Of a DNA stretch of 64,000 bases, positions 16,194 to 25,014 are shown piece by piece (positions within the stretch are counted from its first letter, which is position 1; each line of letters starts with the position of its first letter). The notes under the pieces are model-generated. The model was not told the origin of the DNA. It did no database searches and saw only the letters and a program-made list of their open reading frames with translations. Location: assembly GCF_003319175.1 (NCBI RefSeq), contig NZ_QOHK01000001.1, forward strand, positions 434,001 through 498,000, written 5' to 3'. A program made the position numbers and the translations under genes. The stretch comes from Blastococcus sp. TF02-8 (lineage in GTDB: Bacteria > Actinomycetota > Actinomycetes > Mycobacteriales > Geodermatophilaceae).

Positions 16194-17818
16194 GCCCCTC
16201 CTACGGCGGTAACCCGAACGGGCGAGGGCGAGGGCGAGGGAGCCGCTCCCGGAACCCGGTGCAGCCGCAGCTCCTCCCCGTCCACGACCACCGGCAGGTC
16301 GTCCACGGCGTCCGGCACCGCCCGGCCGGGCGTTCCCCGCTCGACCAGCACCCAGCCGATGCCCAGGCGGGCCAGCTGGGCCGGGTCGTCGGCGGCCGCG
16401 GCCGCCCGTCGGGCCCGGGGGTCCTCCCCCTCGACGGCGACCCCGCCGACGAAGAGCGCGTCGTCGGTCACCACGGGGCGGGGCAGCCAGCGCGACGCCG
16501 GGTCCAGCTGCGGGCGGTCGTCGTTCCAGCCGAACGCCCGGTACGCGCCGAACGGCAGGACGAGGACGTCCCCGTCCCGATCGGCGAGCGCCTCGCGCAC
16601 CCGTTGCCAGTCCTGCGGGTAGTCGACCGGCCGGAGCCGTCCGCCGACGCCCCAGGCCAGGTCGGGCAGCGCCACGACCGGTACCGCGACGAGTCCGGCG
16701 AGCACCACGCCGCCGAGCACGCGGGCGCCCCCACGCGCGGCGACCACCGCGGCGATGCGGCGGGCGCCGAGCCCGGCACCCGCGGCCAGGGGCAGCGCCC
16801 ACCAGGCGGCCCACTTCTGGCCGTCGCGCAGCAGCCCGGCGCCGGGTACCCACCGCACGGCCGCCTCGACCAGCTCGGTCGCCCCCGGGAGCACTCCGGC
16901 ACAGGCGAGCAGCACCCCTGCCCCACCCAGGGCGAGGAGTCCCCGGGCGGGCGCGGTGCGGACCTCGCGGGGAGCCCAGCCGGCGACGGCGACCGCCACC
17001 AGCACCAGGGTCAGCACCGGGGCGAGCACCGAGGCGCGGCTGCCGGGCACTGCGCCGGAGTTCCAGAGTCCACCGGTTCCCAGTACCGAGAGCACCGGCC
17101 CGGCCCAGTTCTCGCCGCGGGTGGCGAAGGCGGCCACGCCTGCGGGGTCCGACGTCCCACCCCCCGGATGGAGGACGCCGGCGACGATCCAGGGCAGCGA
17201 CAGCACCAGGACGCCACCGCCGGCGAGCAGGAGGCGGGACCGGCCGACGAGCACCAGGACCAGGCCCCCGGCCAGCAGCGACCCCGTCGGCGACAGCGCC
17301 GCCGGGGCGCAGGCCACGAGCAGCCGCGGGAGCGCTCCCGGTGCGCCGGCGCGCACGCGCAGCGCGGCCCGCGCGATCCACGGCAGCGCGGCGTAGGCCA
17401 CGAGCAGGGTCCAGTGGCCGATCAGCAGCCGCTCGGCGACGTAGGGGCTCCAGCCGTAGACCAGGCCGGCCACCAGCCCCGCCGCGCCCCGTCGACCGTC
17501 CGGCCCCGGCGGGACCAGCCGTGCGGCGCCGAGCACCGCGCAGTACACGGTCGCGACCAGCACCAGCTTCTGCAGCCAGTCCCCGGGCAGCACGCCGGTG
17601 ACCAGTCCCATGACGGCATCGACGGGGACGGCGCGCGGCAGCGATCCGCCCAGCCCCAGCGCGTCGAGGTCGAGGTCCTGGCGCGGGACGAACACCATGT
17701 CCCGGAGCAGCACGAAACCGGGCGCCAGCGCGGGTCCGGTGACCAGCAGGGCGACGACCAGGGCCAGGACCCGCGCCGGCCACGGCCGCGCGTCGGCGCG
17801 GGTCCAGCGTTCGTCCAC
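16085..17818 (-). CDS. Large envelope-cluster membrane protein (Rv0226c-like)
   Basis: This 577-residue protein has about 12 transmembrane segments. A C-terminal ~150-residue soluble part contains DGDVLVLPFGAYRAFGWNDDRPQLD, and a last membrane helix lies near the end. The long extracytoplasmic loop before the first conserved helix pair (FVLLRDMVFVPRQDLDLDALGLGG) is shared with GT-C-like or arabinan-linked membrane proteins of actinobacteria; Rv0226c is the remembered counterpart. The start is set at the GTG preceded by GGAGAA. An in-frame GTG at 17896 would overlap the divergent flippase gene. It is followed directly by the DUF2613 gene. The function is inferred from neighbours only. Confidence 0.7.
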   Translation of the reverse strand: MDERWTRADARPWPARVLALVVALLVTGPALAPGFVLLRDMVFVPRQDLDLDALGLGGSLPRAVPVDAVMGLVTGVLPGDWLQKLVLVATVYCAVLGAARLVPPGPDGRRGAAGLVAGLVYGWSPYVAERLLIGHWTLLVAYAALPWIARAALRVRAGAPGALPRLLVACAPAALSPTGSLLAGGLVLVLVGRSRLLLAGGGVLVLSLPWIVAGVLHPGGGTSDPAGVAAFATRGENWAGPVLSVLGTGGLWNSGAVPGSRASVLAPVLTLVLVAVAVAGWAPREVRTAPARGLLALGGAGVLLACAGVLPGATELVEAAVRWVPGAGLLRDGQKWAAWWALPLAAGAGLGARRIAAVVAARGGARVLGGVVLAGLVAVPVVALPDLAWGVGGRLRPVDYPQDWQRVREALADRDGDVLVLPFGAYRAFGWNDDRPQLDPASRWLPRPVVTDDALFVGGVAVEGEDPRARRAAAAADDPAQLARLGIGWVLVERGTPGRAVPDAVDDLPVVVDGEELRLHRVPGAAPSPSPSPVRVTAVGGAHALALGVCGVAVLWITATASTVTGRRPPSWKRVPR

Positions 17819-17886
17819 CTGCTGCGGTTCTCCCGTCGCGACACCCCGATGCCGGGAGTCCCGGCCGACCTGCGCAGAGTAAGGGG

Positions 17887-19176
17887 GTGAGGGCACTGCG
17901 ATCGAGCACCCGACGCGGACCGCGTCCGGCCGACCGCGCCCCGTCCCGGTTGCTGGGCGCCACCGCGGTCGTCTCGGTGGCCTTCCTGGGCGCCAACGCG
18001 CTGGCCTACGTCTTCACGGTGGCCGCGGCGCGGTTGCTGGCGCCGGCCGCGTACGGCGAGCTCGCCGCTCTGCTGAGCGTCCTGCTGGTCGGCTCGGTCC
18101 CGGCATCCGGCGCGCAGACCGCCGCCGCGCTGCACCTCGGCGGGCGAGCCGGCGACGAGCGCACGGTCGCCCGGCTGCACGCCGCTACCGCGCAGCTGGG
18201 CCTGGCGGTGGCCCTGCTCGGGCTGGTCCTCGTGCCCCTGCTGGTCGAGGGGCTGCACCTGCCGGCGGCCACCGCCGCGGTGTGGCTCGCGGTCCTGCTG
18301 CTGCCGCAGACCATGGTGCAGGGCTACCAGGGGCTCCTCCAGGGCGCCGGCCGCTACCGCCGGCTGGCGTTCGTGACGGTGGTGTTCGGCGTGGGCAAGC
18401 TCCTGGGCGGCGTCGCGGGCCTGCTCCTCGGGGGGACCACCACGGCCGCGCTGGCCGGGATGACGCTGGCGGCGGTGGTGGCCGCAGGAGCCGGCTGGCT
18501 CACCGCCGGCCGGCCGGGCCTCGCCCGGGGGACGAGGTCGGTCTCGGTCGCGGCCCTGCACGCCGCCGGCGCGCTGCTCGGCTTCACCGTGCTGCTCAAC
18601 CTCGACGTGCTGCTGGCCCGCCACCACCTGCCGGCCGCGGTCAGCGGGGAGTACGCGGTGGCGGCCATCCTCACCAAGGTGGCCTTCTGGCTGCCGCAGG
18701 GTGTCGGCGTGGTCCTGCTGCCGAAGCTCGCCGACGCCGCGGGCCGGCAGCGGGCCCTGCCTGCGGCGCTGGCCGCCGTGGGCGGACTCGGCGGCGTGCT
18801 GACCCTCGGCACGGCGCTGGTCGGGGAGGCCGCGCTGCCGCTCGTCGGCGGTTCCGCGTACGGCGACACCCTGGGCTCGGCGACCTGGGTCTTCGCCGCC
18901 CTGGGCACGCTGCTCGCCCTGGCCCAGCTGCTGCTCTTCTCCGGGATCGCGGCGTCGGACCGGCTGGCCACCGCCGCGGTCTGGTCGGCCGCCGCCGTGG
19001 AGGCCGTCGTGGTCGAGGTGCTGGCGGCCACGGGCCGGCTGTCCCTGCTCTCCCTCGCCTGCACCGCGCTGCTGAGCGCGGCCGCGCTCGTCGCCTGCGG
19101 GCTGGTCCGCTCCCGCCGGGTCCGGTCCGTGCCGGCGATGACCGCCGACGGGATCGTGCCCGCGACCGGTCCGTGA
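17887..19176 (+). CDS. Polysaccharide flippase-like membrane protein (Wzx/MATE fold)
   Basis: This 429-residue protein has about 12 hydrophobic helices, opening with GATAVVSVAFLGANALAYVFTVAAARLLAPAAYGEL. That is the first helix and short loop typical of the polysaccharide-biosynthesis/flippase family (Wzx, MurJ, MATE superfamily). Arg/Asp residues inside helices (LNLDVLLARHHLP near residue 237) also fit. The GTG start has AAGGGG just before it. It is divergent from the Rv0226c-like gene. In this cluster it could translocate a polyprenyl-linked oligosaccharide for the extracytoplasmic transferases. That assignment is inference. Confidence 0.75.
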   Translation: MRALRSSTRRGPRPADRAPSRLLGATAVVSVAFLGANALAYVFTVAAARLLAPAAYGELAALLSVLLVGSVPASGAQTAAALHLGGRAGDERTVARLHAATAQLGLAVALLGLVLVPLLVEGLHLPAATAAVWLAVLLLPQTMVQGYQGLLQGAGRYRRLAFVTVVFGVGKLLGGVAGLLLGGTTTAALAGMTLAAVVAAGAGWLTAGRPGLARGTRSVSVAALHAAGALLGFTVLLNLDVLLARHHLPAAVSGEYAVAAILTKVAFWLPQGVGVVLLPKLADAAGRQRALPAALAAVGGLGGVLTLGTALVGEAALPLVGGSAYGDTLGSATWVFAALGTLLALAQLLLFSGIAASDRLATAAVWSAAAVEAVVVEVLAATGRLSLLSLACTALLSAAALVACGLVRSRRVRSVPAMTADGIVPATGP

Positions 19177-19303
19177 TCAACAACGCGGGTGACGCAGGAG
19201 TAGCCGGCGCGCGATGAGGGCAGGAGGACCGTGTCGCCCGCCCGGCACGCGTCCGCGCGACCGGGCGGCATCCTCGGCCCCGAGACGAGAGGAGCGCCCG
19301 CCC

Positions 19304-19705
19304 ATGGCGTCCGTCATCCACTACACGATCGCCACCGAAGCCGAGAAGAGCCCCGACTTCCGTCGGGTGCTCTGGACCGGCAAGAAGACGCAGCTGGTCA
19401 TCATGACCATCCCCGCCGGCGGTGAGATCGGCGAAGAGGTCCACGAGGACATCGACCAGATCCTCACCTTCGTGAGCGGGACCGGGAAGGCGATCGTCTC
19501 CGGCTCGGAGAAGAACGTGGCCCAGGGCGACCTCGTCGTCGTGCCCGCCGGCTCGAAGCACAACTTCGTCAACACCGGTGAGAACCCGCTGATCCTCTAC
19601 ACGGTCTACGGCCCGCCGGAGCACGCCGACGGCGCCGTGCACAAGACCAAGGAGGAGGCCGACCGCCTCGAGGAAGAGGGCAAGGACGAGCCTCCGACCG
19701 AGTGA
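19304..19705 (+). CDS. Cupin domain protein
   Basis: This 133-residue single-domain protein has cupin motif 1 as GGEIGEEVHEDIDQILTFVSG (residues ~45-65). Motif 2 is GDLVVVPAGSKHNFVNTGE (~82-100). The metal ligands would be His52, Glu/Asp residues after it, and His93. The C-terminus is a charged helix rich in Glu and Lys. GAGAGGAG lies 9 nt before the ATG. A strong hairpin follows its stop. Small cupins of this kind include isomerases and sugar- or metabolite-binding proteins; no substrate is indicated. Its charged tail and EEVHEDIDQ motif are common in actinobacterial stress-linked cupins. Confidence 0.8.
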   Translation: MASVIHYTIATEAEKSPDFRRVLWTGKKTQLVIMTIPAGGEIGEEVHEDIDQILTFVSGTGKAIVSGSEKNVAQGDLVVVPAGSKHNFVNTGENPLILYTVYGPPEHADGAVHKTKEEADRLEEEGKDEPPTE

Positions 19706-19722
19706 GGCGCTGAGATCGACGG

Positions 19723-19754
19723 GTGTGGCCGGGCACGTCGGTGCCCGGCCACAC
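19723..19754 (+). terminator. Hairpin terminator after cupin gene
   Basis: A perfect 14-bp stem (GTGTGGCCGGGCAC pairing with GTGCCCGGCCACAC) closes a GTCG tetraloop, 17 nt after the cupin stop. No long T-run follows, as is usual for high-GC actinobacteria. Confidence 0.75.
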
Positions 19755-19809
19755 GCGGGTCCGGGGTCCGGTCGCGAGCTCCCAGGCGACGCAGACCACA
19801 CTCGGCGGC

Positions 19810-22665
19810 ATGAGCGCACCCTCGGCCCCCGTCTCCACCGCTGCGGTCGAGGCCGGGCGCGCCGTAGGTGAGGAGCTGCGCCGCGCCGGCCTGGAGGTCG
19901 ACGACTCCGGCCTGGCACGCGCCCTGTACTCCTCCGACGGCTCGCTGTACCGCGTCCTCCCCCAGGCCGTGGTGCGCCCGCGCCACGCCGACGAGATCGT
20001 CGCCACCCTCGAGGTGTGCCGGCGCCTCGGTGTGCCGCTCACCCCGCGAGGAGCGGGCACCTCGATCGCGGGCAACGCGGTCGGCACCGGCGTCGTCCTG
20101 GACACCAGCCGCCACCTGTGCCGGGTGCACGCGATCGACGCGGAGGCGCGCACCGCCACCATCGACCCGGGGATAGTCCAGGCCGCCCTCCAGACGGCCG
20201 CCCGCCCGCACGGGCTGCGCTTCGGGCCCGACCCGAGCACGCACAACCGCTGCACGGTCGGCGGGATGATCGGCAACAACGCCTGCGGCTCGCGGGCCCT
20301 GGGCTACGGCCGGACGTCGGACAACGTGGTGGCGCTCGACGTCGTCACCGGAACCGGCGAGCGCCTGCGCGTCGGGCCCGGTGGTGGGTCCGAGGGCTCC
20401 CCCGTGCTCGGCGCGCTCCAGGACGTCGTCAGCGGTGGGCTGGCCACGCTGCGCACCGAGTTCGGCCGCTTCGGCCGCCAGGTGTCGGGCTACTCGCTGG
20501 AGCACCTGCTCCCCGAGCGCGGCTTCGACGTCGCCCGGGCGCTCGTGGGCAGCGAGGGGACGCTGGCCGTCGTCCTCGGCGCCACGGTCCGGCTCGTCGC
20601 CGACGCCCCCGTGCGGGGTCTCGTCGTCCTCGGCTACCCGACGATGCCGGAGGCCGCGGACGCCACCCCGGCACTGCTCCCCCACGAGCCGACCGCCGTG
20701 GAGGGGCTGGACTCGCGCATGGTGCAGCGGCTGCGGGACGTCCCCGCCGCGGTCGTGCCGGACCTGCCGCGCGGCGATGCCTGGCTGGTCGTGGAGCTGA
20801 CCGGGGACAGCGAGGCCGAGGTCGTGGCCAAGGCGCACGGGGTGCTGGCCGACGCCGGCGCCCTGGACTCGTCGGTGGTCACCGATCCGGCCGAGGCGGC
20901 GGCGATCTGGCGGATCCGCGAGGACGGCGCGGGGCTGGCCGGTCGCACGTCCGACGGGCACCCGGCGCATGCCGGATGGGAGGACGCCGCCGTCCCCGTC
21001 CAGGAGCTGGGCAGCTACCTCCGCGACTTCGACGCGCTGCTGGACCAGCACGGCCTCCAGTGCGTCCCGTACGGCCACTTCGGCGACGGGTGCGTGCACG
21101 GCCGCATCGACTTCCCGTTCGGCCCGGACTCCGCCGACGGCGGCCGCGGCCGGTACCGCGCGTTCGTCCGCGACGCCGCCGGGCTGGTCGCCGGCTACGG
21201 CGGGTCGCTGTCGGGCGAGCACGGCGACGGCCGCGCCCGCAGCGAGCTGCTCCCGCTGATGTACTCCCCCGCCGCACTGTCGCTCTTCGCGCAGGTCAAA
21301 GCGGTGTTCGACCCCGACGACGTGCTGAACCCGGGCGTCCTCGTGCGGCCGCTGCCCCTCGACGAGGACATCCGCGCGACCGCCGCGCCCCGGAAGCGGG
21401 AGGGGCTGGCGCTGGCCTACCGGCACGACGGCGGCGACCTCTCCGCCGCCGTTCACCGGTGCACCGGTGTCGGTAAGTGCCGCGCCGACCTGCAGTCCAG
21501 CGGCGGGGTGATGTGCCCGTCGTGGCCGGCCACCCGCGAGGAGAAGGACAGCACCCGGGGCCGCGCCCGCGTGCTGCAGGAGATGCTGGCGCCCGGCGGG
21601 CCGGTGCGCGACTGGCGCTCCCCCGAGGTGCACGACGCCCTGGACCTCTGCCTCTCGTGCAAGGGCTGCTCGCGCGACTGCCCGACCGGTGTCGACATGG
21701 CCTCCTACAAGGCCGAGGTGCTGCACCAGTCCTACCGTCGGCGGCTGCGGCCCCGCGCCCACTACACGCTGGGCCGGCTCCCCTTCTGGGCCGACCTCGC
21801 CGCACGCGCTCCCCGCCTGGTGAACGCGGTGCTGCGCTCCCGCCTCGGCGGGCGGGTCGCCAAGTGGTCCGCGGGCATGGACCAGCGCCGCGAGGTGCCG
21901 CCGTTCGCGGCCCGGACCTTCCGCGACGAGTGGGCCGCCCGCCCGGTCCCGGCCGGCGGGGGTGCCCCGGTGGCCCTCTGGGTGGACTCCTTCACCGACC
22001 ACTTCGCCCCCGAGGTGGCGCACGCGGTCGCCCGGGTGCTGGAGGCCGCCGGTTACCGGGTGCAGGTGCCCGGCGCCGACACCTGCTGCGGGCTGACCTG
22101 GATCACCACCGGCCAGCTCGACACCGCGCGCGCCACGCTCGCGCACACCGTCGACACGCTCGCGCCGCTGGTGGACGCCGGCATCCCGGTGGTCGGCGTG
22201 GAGCCCTCCTGCACGGCCGCCCTGCGCGGCGAGTCGCTGGAGCTGGTCGGGAGCGACGCCGCCGAGCGGGTCGCCCGGGGCACGCGCACGCTGGCCGAGC
22301 TCCTCGCCGCCACCCCCGGTTGGGAACCGCCGTCGCTGGCCGGGGTGGAGATCGTCGCCCAGCCGCACTGCCACCACGCGTCGGTGCTGGGCTGGTCGGC
22401 CGACGCCGCCCTGCTCCGCAAGGCCGGCGCGACGGTCACCCGGCTCGGCGGCTGCTGCGGGCTGGCCGGCAACTGGGGCGTGGAGAAGGGCCACCACGAC
22501 GTCTCGGTGACCATCGCCGAGCAGCAGCTGCTCCCGGCGGTCCGCGACCTGCCCGAGGACGCCGTGGTGCTGGCCGACGGGTTCTCCTGCCGCACCCAGC
22601 TCGACCAGCTGGCCGGCCGCCGCGGGCAGCACCTCGCCGAGCTCCTGGCCGGCCGCCTGCCCTGA
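19810..22665 (+). CDS. FAD-linked oxidase/Fe-S oxidoreductase fusion (D-2-hydroxyacid dehydrogenase type)
   Basis: This 951-residue fusion starts with an FAD-binding PCMH domain (residues ~45-230, with PRGAGTSIAGNAVG and IGNNACGSRALGYGRTSDN). A FAD-oxidase C-terminal domain follows (~270-520, ending GGSLSGEHGDGRARSELLP). Next come two 4Fe-4S-type Cys clusters (CTGVGKC near 553, and CLSCKGCSRDCPTG near 615). Last is a GlpC/CCG-type domain with paired motifs (DTCCGLTW near 757, GGCCGLAGNWG near 880). YdiJ-like D-2-hydroxyglutarate or D-lactate dehydrogenases have this order. It would oxidise a D-2-hydroxyacid and pass electrons to the respiratory chain at the membrane. The ATG at 19810 leaves the upstream hairpin outside the gene. 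Confidence 0.85.
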   Translation: MSAPSAPVSTAAVEAGRAVGEELRRAGLEVDDSGLARALYSSDGSLYRVLPQAVVRPRHADEIVATLEVCRRLGVPLTPRGAGTSIAGNAVGTGVVLDTSRHLCRVHAIDAEARTATIDPGIVQAALQTAARPHGLRFGPDPSTHNRCTVGGMIGNNACGSRALGYGRTSDNVVALDVVTGTGERLRVGPGGGSEGSPVLGALQDVVSGGLATLRTEFGRFGRQVSGYSLEHLLPERGFDVARALVGSEGTLAVVLGATVRLVADAPVRGLVVLGYPTMPEAADATPALLPHEPTAVEGLDSRMVQRLRDVPAAVVPDLPRGDAWLVVELTGDSEAEVVAKAHGVLADAGALDSSVVTDPAEAAAIWRIREDGAGLAGRTSDGHPAHAGWEDAAVPVQELGSYLRDFDALLDQHGLQCVPYGHFGDGCVHGRIDFPFGPDSADGGRGRYRAFVRDAAGLVAGYGGSLSGEHGDGRARSELLPLMYSPAALSLFAQVKAVFDPDDVLNPGVLVRPLPLDEDIRATAAPRKREGLALAYRHDGGDLSAAVHRCTGVGKCRADLQSSGGVMCPSWPATREEKDSTRGRARVLQEMLAPGGPVRDWRSPEVHDALDLCLSCKGCSRDCPTGVDMASYKAEVLHQSYRRRLRPRAHYTLGRLPFWADLAARAPRLVNAVLRSRLGGRVAKWSAGMDQRREVPPFAARTFRDEWAARPVPAGGGAPVALWVDSFTDHFAPEVAHAVARVLEAAGYRVQVPGADTCCGLTWITTGQLDTARATLAHTVDTLAPLVDAGIPVVGVEPSCTAALRGESLELVGSDAAERVARGTRTLAELLAATPGWEPPSLAGVEIVAQPHCHHASVLGWSADAALLRKAGATVTRLGGCCGLAGNWGVEKGHHDVSVTIAEQQLLPAVRDLPEDAVVLADGFSCRTQLDQLAGRRGQHLAELLAGRLP

Positions 22666-22688
22666 CCGCCGTCTGCGACGATGCCGGG

Positions 22689-23174
22689 GTGGACCTCGAG
22701 GAGACCCTGCTGCCCGGTGTCGGCGTGCGCTACGAGCTGCGCTGCAGCTCCGGTCAGGTGCTCGGGATCGTCGTGCAGCGGACCGGCGGCGCGGAGATCG
22801 CGGTCTACGACCGGCGCGACCCCGACCGGGCACAGGGCATGTTCCGCCTCAGCCCGGACGAGGCCGACGCGGTCGCCGAGGTGCTCGGGGCACCGCGGCT
22901 GACCCAGCGGTTCGCCGACCTCTCCAAGGAGGTGCCCGGGCTGGAGTCGGCGCGGCTGTCCATCGCCGAGGGGTCGCCGTTCGCGGGCCGCCCGCTCGGC
23001 GACACCCGGGCCCGCACCCTCACCGGCTGCTCCATCGTGGCGCTGGTCCGCGGCGCCGACGTCGTCCCCTCCCCCGGGCCCGAGGACGTGCTGCAGGCCG
23101 GTGACGTGCTGGTGGTGATCGGATCCGGCACCGGGCTCGCCCAGCTCGAGCGCCGCCTCTCCGGCCGGGGCTAG
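22689..23174 (+). CDS. Cation/proton antiporter regulatory subunit (KhtT-like, TrkA-C domain)
   Basis: This is a 161-residue soluble protein. Its first ~75 residues form a small alpha/beta domain (ELRCSSGQVLGIVVQRTGG). Residues ~85-158 form a TrkA-C (RCK-C) domain, with SPFAGRPLGDT and DVLQAGDVLVVIGSGTGLAQLER as its ligand-binding face. KhtT/AmhM-type subunits gate a CPA2 antiporter by binding nucleotides. The antiporter gene starts 7 nt downstream. The GTG start was chosen for agreement with the KhtT N-terminus. The ion (K+, NH4+ or Na+) is not readable. Confidence 0.85.
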   Translation: MDLEETLLPGVGVRYELRCSSGQVLGIVVQRTGGAEIAVYDRRDPDRAQGMFRLSPDEADAVAEVLGAPRLTQRFADLSKEVPGLESARLSIAEGSPFAGRPLGDTRARTLTGCSIVALVRGADVVPSPGPEDVLQAGDVLVVIGSGTGLAQLERRLSGRG

Positions 23175-23180
23175 GCCGAG

Positions 23181-24344
23181 GTGGACCACGTCGCCACGCT
23201 GCTGGTCGAGCTGGGGCTGCTGTTCGCCGGGCTGTCGCTGCTGGGCCTGATCGCCCGCCGCCTGGGCCTCTCACCGGTGCCGTTCGTCCTGGTCGCCGCG
23301 CTGGCGGTGGGCAACGGCGGACTCGTCCCGCTGGACACGGCTGCGCCGTTCCTCAGCGCCGCGGCCGAGATCGGCGTGGTGCTGCTGCTCCTCACGCTGG
23401 GGCTGGAGTTCTCCGCCACCGAGCTGTTCAGCTCCTTCCGCCGGCACGCCCCGTCCGGCGTGGTCGACCTGGTGCTCAACGCGCCACCGGGCTTCGTCGC
23501 CGGGCTGCTGCTCGGCCTGCCGTGGCAGGGTGCGCTGGCGCTGGCCGGCGTCACCTGGATCAGCTCCTCCGGCATCGTCGCCAGACTCCTCGGCGACCTG
23601 GGCCGCCTGGCCAACCGCGAGACGCCGGCTGTGCTCGCCGTCCTGGTGCTCGAGGACCTGGCGATGGCGCTGTTCCTCCCCCTGCTGGTCGTCGCCCTCG
23701 CCGGCGACGGCCCGGCGGCGGCGCTGGGCGGGATGGCGCTGGCCGTCGGCGCGGTCGCGCTGGTCCTGGTGGCGGCGCAACGGCACGGTCACCGGCTGGG
23801 CCGGCTGCTCACCCACGACGACGACGAGCAGGTGCTGCTGCGGCTGGTCGGGCTCACGCTGCTCGTCGCCGGAGGCGCGCAGGCGATGGGCGCCTCGGCC
23901 GCCGTGGGGGCGTTCCTGGTCGGGCTGGCGCTGCCCGCGTCGTTCGCCGAGCGGGCGCGGACGATCCTCGCCCCGCTGCGCGACCTGTTCGCCGCGCTGT
24001 TCTTCGTCGCCTTCGGCTTCGCCACCGATCCCGGGGCGATCCTGCCGGTGCTTCCCGCCGCGCTCGCCCTGGCGGCGGTCTCCACCCTCACCAAGGTCGG
24101 CACCGGCTGGTTCGCCGCCCGCCGCGACGGGGTCGCCGTCCCCGGCCGGCTGCGCGCCGGCACGGCGCTGGTGGCCCGCGGGGAGTTCTCGGTCGTGATC
24201 GCCGGGCTCGCGGTGTCGGCCGGGTTGGCCGACGTCGGGCCGGTCGCGACCGGGTACGTGCTGGTGCTCGCGGTGGCCGGGCCCCTGCTCACCCGGTTCG
24301 CCGAACCGGTGGCGCTGCGGCGGACTGCCTTCGTGCCGGCCTGA
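23181..24344 (+). CDS. CPA2-family cation:proton antiporter (KhtU-like)
   Basis: This 387-residue membrane protein has about 12 helices. Family landmarks are LLLLTLGLEFSATELF (residues ~70-85) and the broken-helix region with LVLEDLAMALFLPLLV (~156-171), whose acidic ED pair corresponds to the ion-binding site. A later segment is ARGEFSVVIAGLAVSAG (~331-347). The GTG start lies 7 nt after the TrkA-C subunit gene, so the two form an operon encoding a regulated K+ or monovalent cation efflux system in the cytoplasmic membrane. No NAD-binding TrkA-N domain is fused, consistent with control by the separate subunit. Confidence 0.87.
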   Translation: MDHVATLLVELGLLFAGLSLLGLIARRLGLSPVPFVLVAALAVGNGGLVPLDTAAPFLSAAAEIGVVLLLLTLGLEFSATELFSSFRRHAPSGVVDLVLNAPPGFVAGLLLGLPWQGALALAGVTWISSSGIVARLLGDLGRLANRETPAVLAVLVLEDLAMALFLPLLVVALAGDGPAAALGGMALAVGAVALVLVAAQRHGHRLGRLLTHDDDEQVLLRLVGLTLLVAGGAQAMGASAAVGAFLVGLALPASFAERARTILAPLRDLFAALFFVAFGFATDPGAILPVLPAALALAAVSTLTKVGTGWFAARRDGVAVPGRLRAGTALVARGEFSVVIAGLAVSAGLADVGPVATGYVLVLAVAGPLLTRFAEPVALRRTAFVPA

Positions 24345-24347
24345 CGG

Positions 24348-24971
24348 TCAGGCGGCGGCGTCGTCCCGACGGGCCCGGGCCACGGAGAGGACGTGCGGTG
24401 CGAGCACACCGGCGATCAGTGCGTAGCCGGCCGAGGAGGGGTGGAAGCGGTCGGCGGAGAACATGCCGGGATCGGTGGTGAACGCGCCGACCATCTCGGC
24501 GGCGACCGACGCGACGGTGGCGCCGCCGGCCTCGGCCACCCGCCGCTGCTCCTCCTGCAGCACCGCGCTGGCACCCCGCACCAGCGACCGCAGCGCCGGG
24601 GGCACGAACGGGACCATGGACATGTCGGGTGCCGGCACCACGACGACGTCGGTGCCGGCGGCGCGCAGCCCCGCCACGGCGGCCCCCAGAGCGGCGGTGG
24701 CCTGCGCGGGCGGCACGAAGCGGGCCAGGTCGTTGGCCCCGATGACGACCAGCGCGAGGTCGGGGCGCAGCGGGAGCGCCCGGCGCACCTGGGCGGCGAG
24801 ATCGGCGGAGACCGCACCGGGGACGGCGAGCACGTGCAGGTCGACGTCGAACCCGTCGGCGCTCAGCTCGGTCGACAGGCGGCGGCCGAGGGTGTCCTCG
24901 GCCCGGGAGGCGCCGGTGCCGTAGGCGATCGAGTCGCCGAGGACGGCCAGGCGGAGACGAGAGGGGGCCAC
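24348..24971 (-). CDS. SGNH/GDSL-type hydrolase
   Basis: This 207-residue protein has the SGNH blocks: LAVLGDSIAYGTGAS (block I with the catalytic Ser, residues ~8-22), LPLRPDLALVVIGANDLARF (block III with Asn, ~66-85), and DRFHPSSAGYALIAG (block V with the Asp-x-x-His pair, ~174-188). No signal peptide is evident, so it is probably a cytoplasmic esterase or lipase-like deacylase. The GTG start lies inside the hairpin that follows the upstream MFS gene. It converges with the antiporter gene with a 3-nt gap. The natural ester is unknown. Confidence 0.85.
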   Translation of the reverse strand: MAPSRLRLAVLGDSIAYGTGASRAEDTLGRRLSTELSADGFDVDLHVLAVPGAVSADLAAQVRRALPLRPDLALVVIGANDLARFVPPAQATAALGAAVAGLRAAGTDVVVVPAPDMSMVPFVPPALRSLVRGASAVLQEEQRRVAEAGGATVASVAAEMVGAFTTDPGMFSADRFHPSSAGYALIAGVLAPHVLSVARARRDDAAA

Positions 24972-24998
24972 GACCGGATCAACACCGGCCGTGGCCCC
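24964..24998 (-). terminator. Hairpin between MFS stop and SGNH start
   Basis: The stem GGGGCCACG/CGTGGCCCC has a single A-C mismatch and continues as CCGG/CCGG around the loop ATCAACA. It lies 17 nt after the stop of the MFS gene in the minus direction. It also contains the GTG start of the SGNH hydrolase, so it may couple termination with translation of the next gene. Confidence 0.6.
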
Positions 24999-25014
24999 TC
25001 CTATGCCCCGCGGG

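Noticed and set aside
19606-22833. 1075-residue minus-strand frame opposite the FAD/Fe-S oxidoreductase
   Set aside because: It is a compositional shadow of a gene with intact FAD, Fe-S and CCG motifs on the plus strand.
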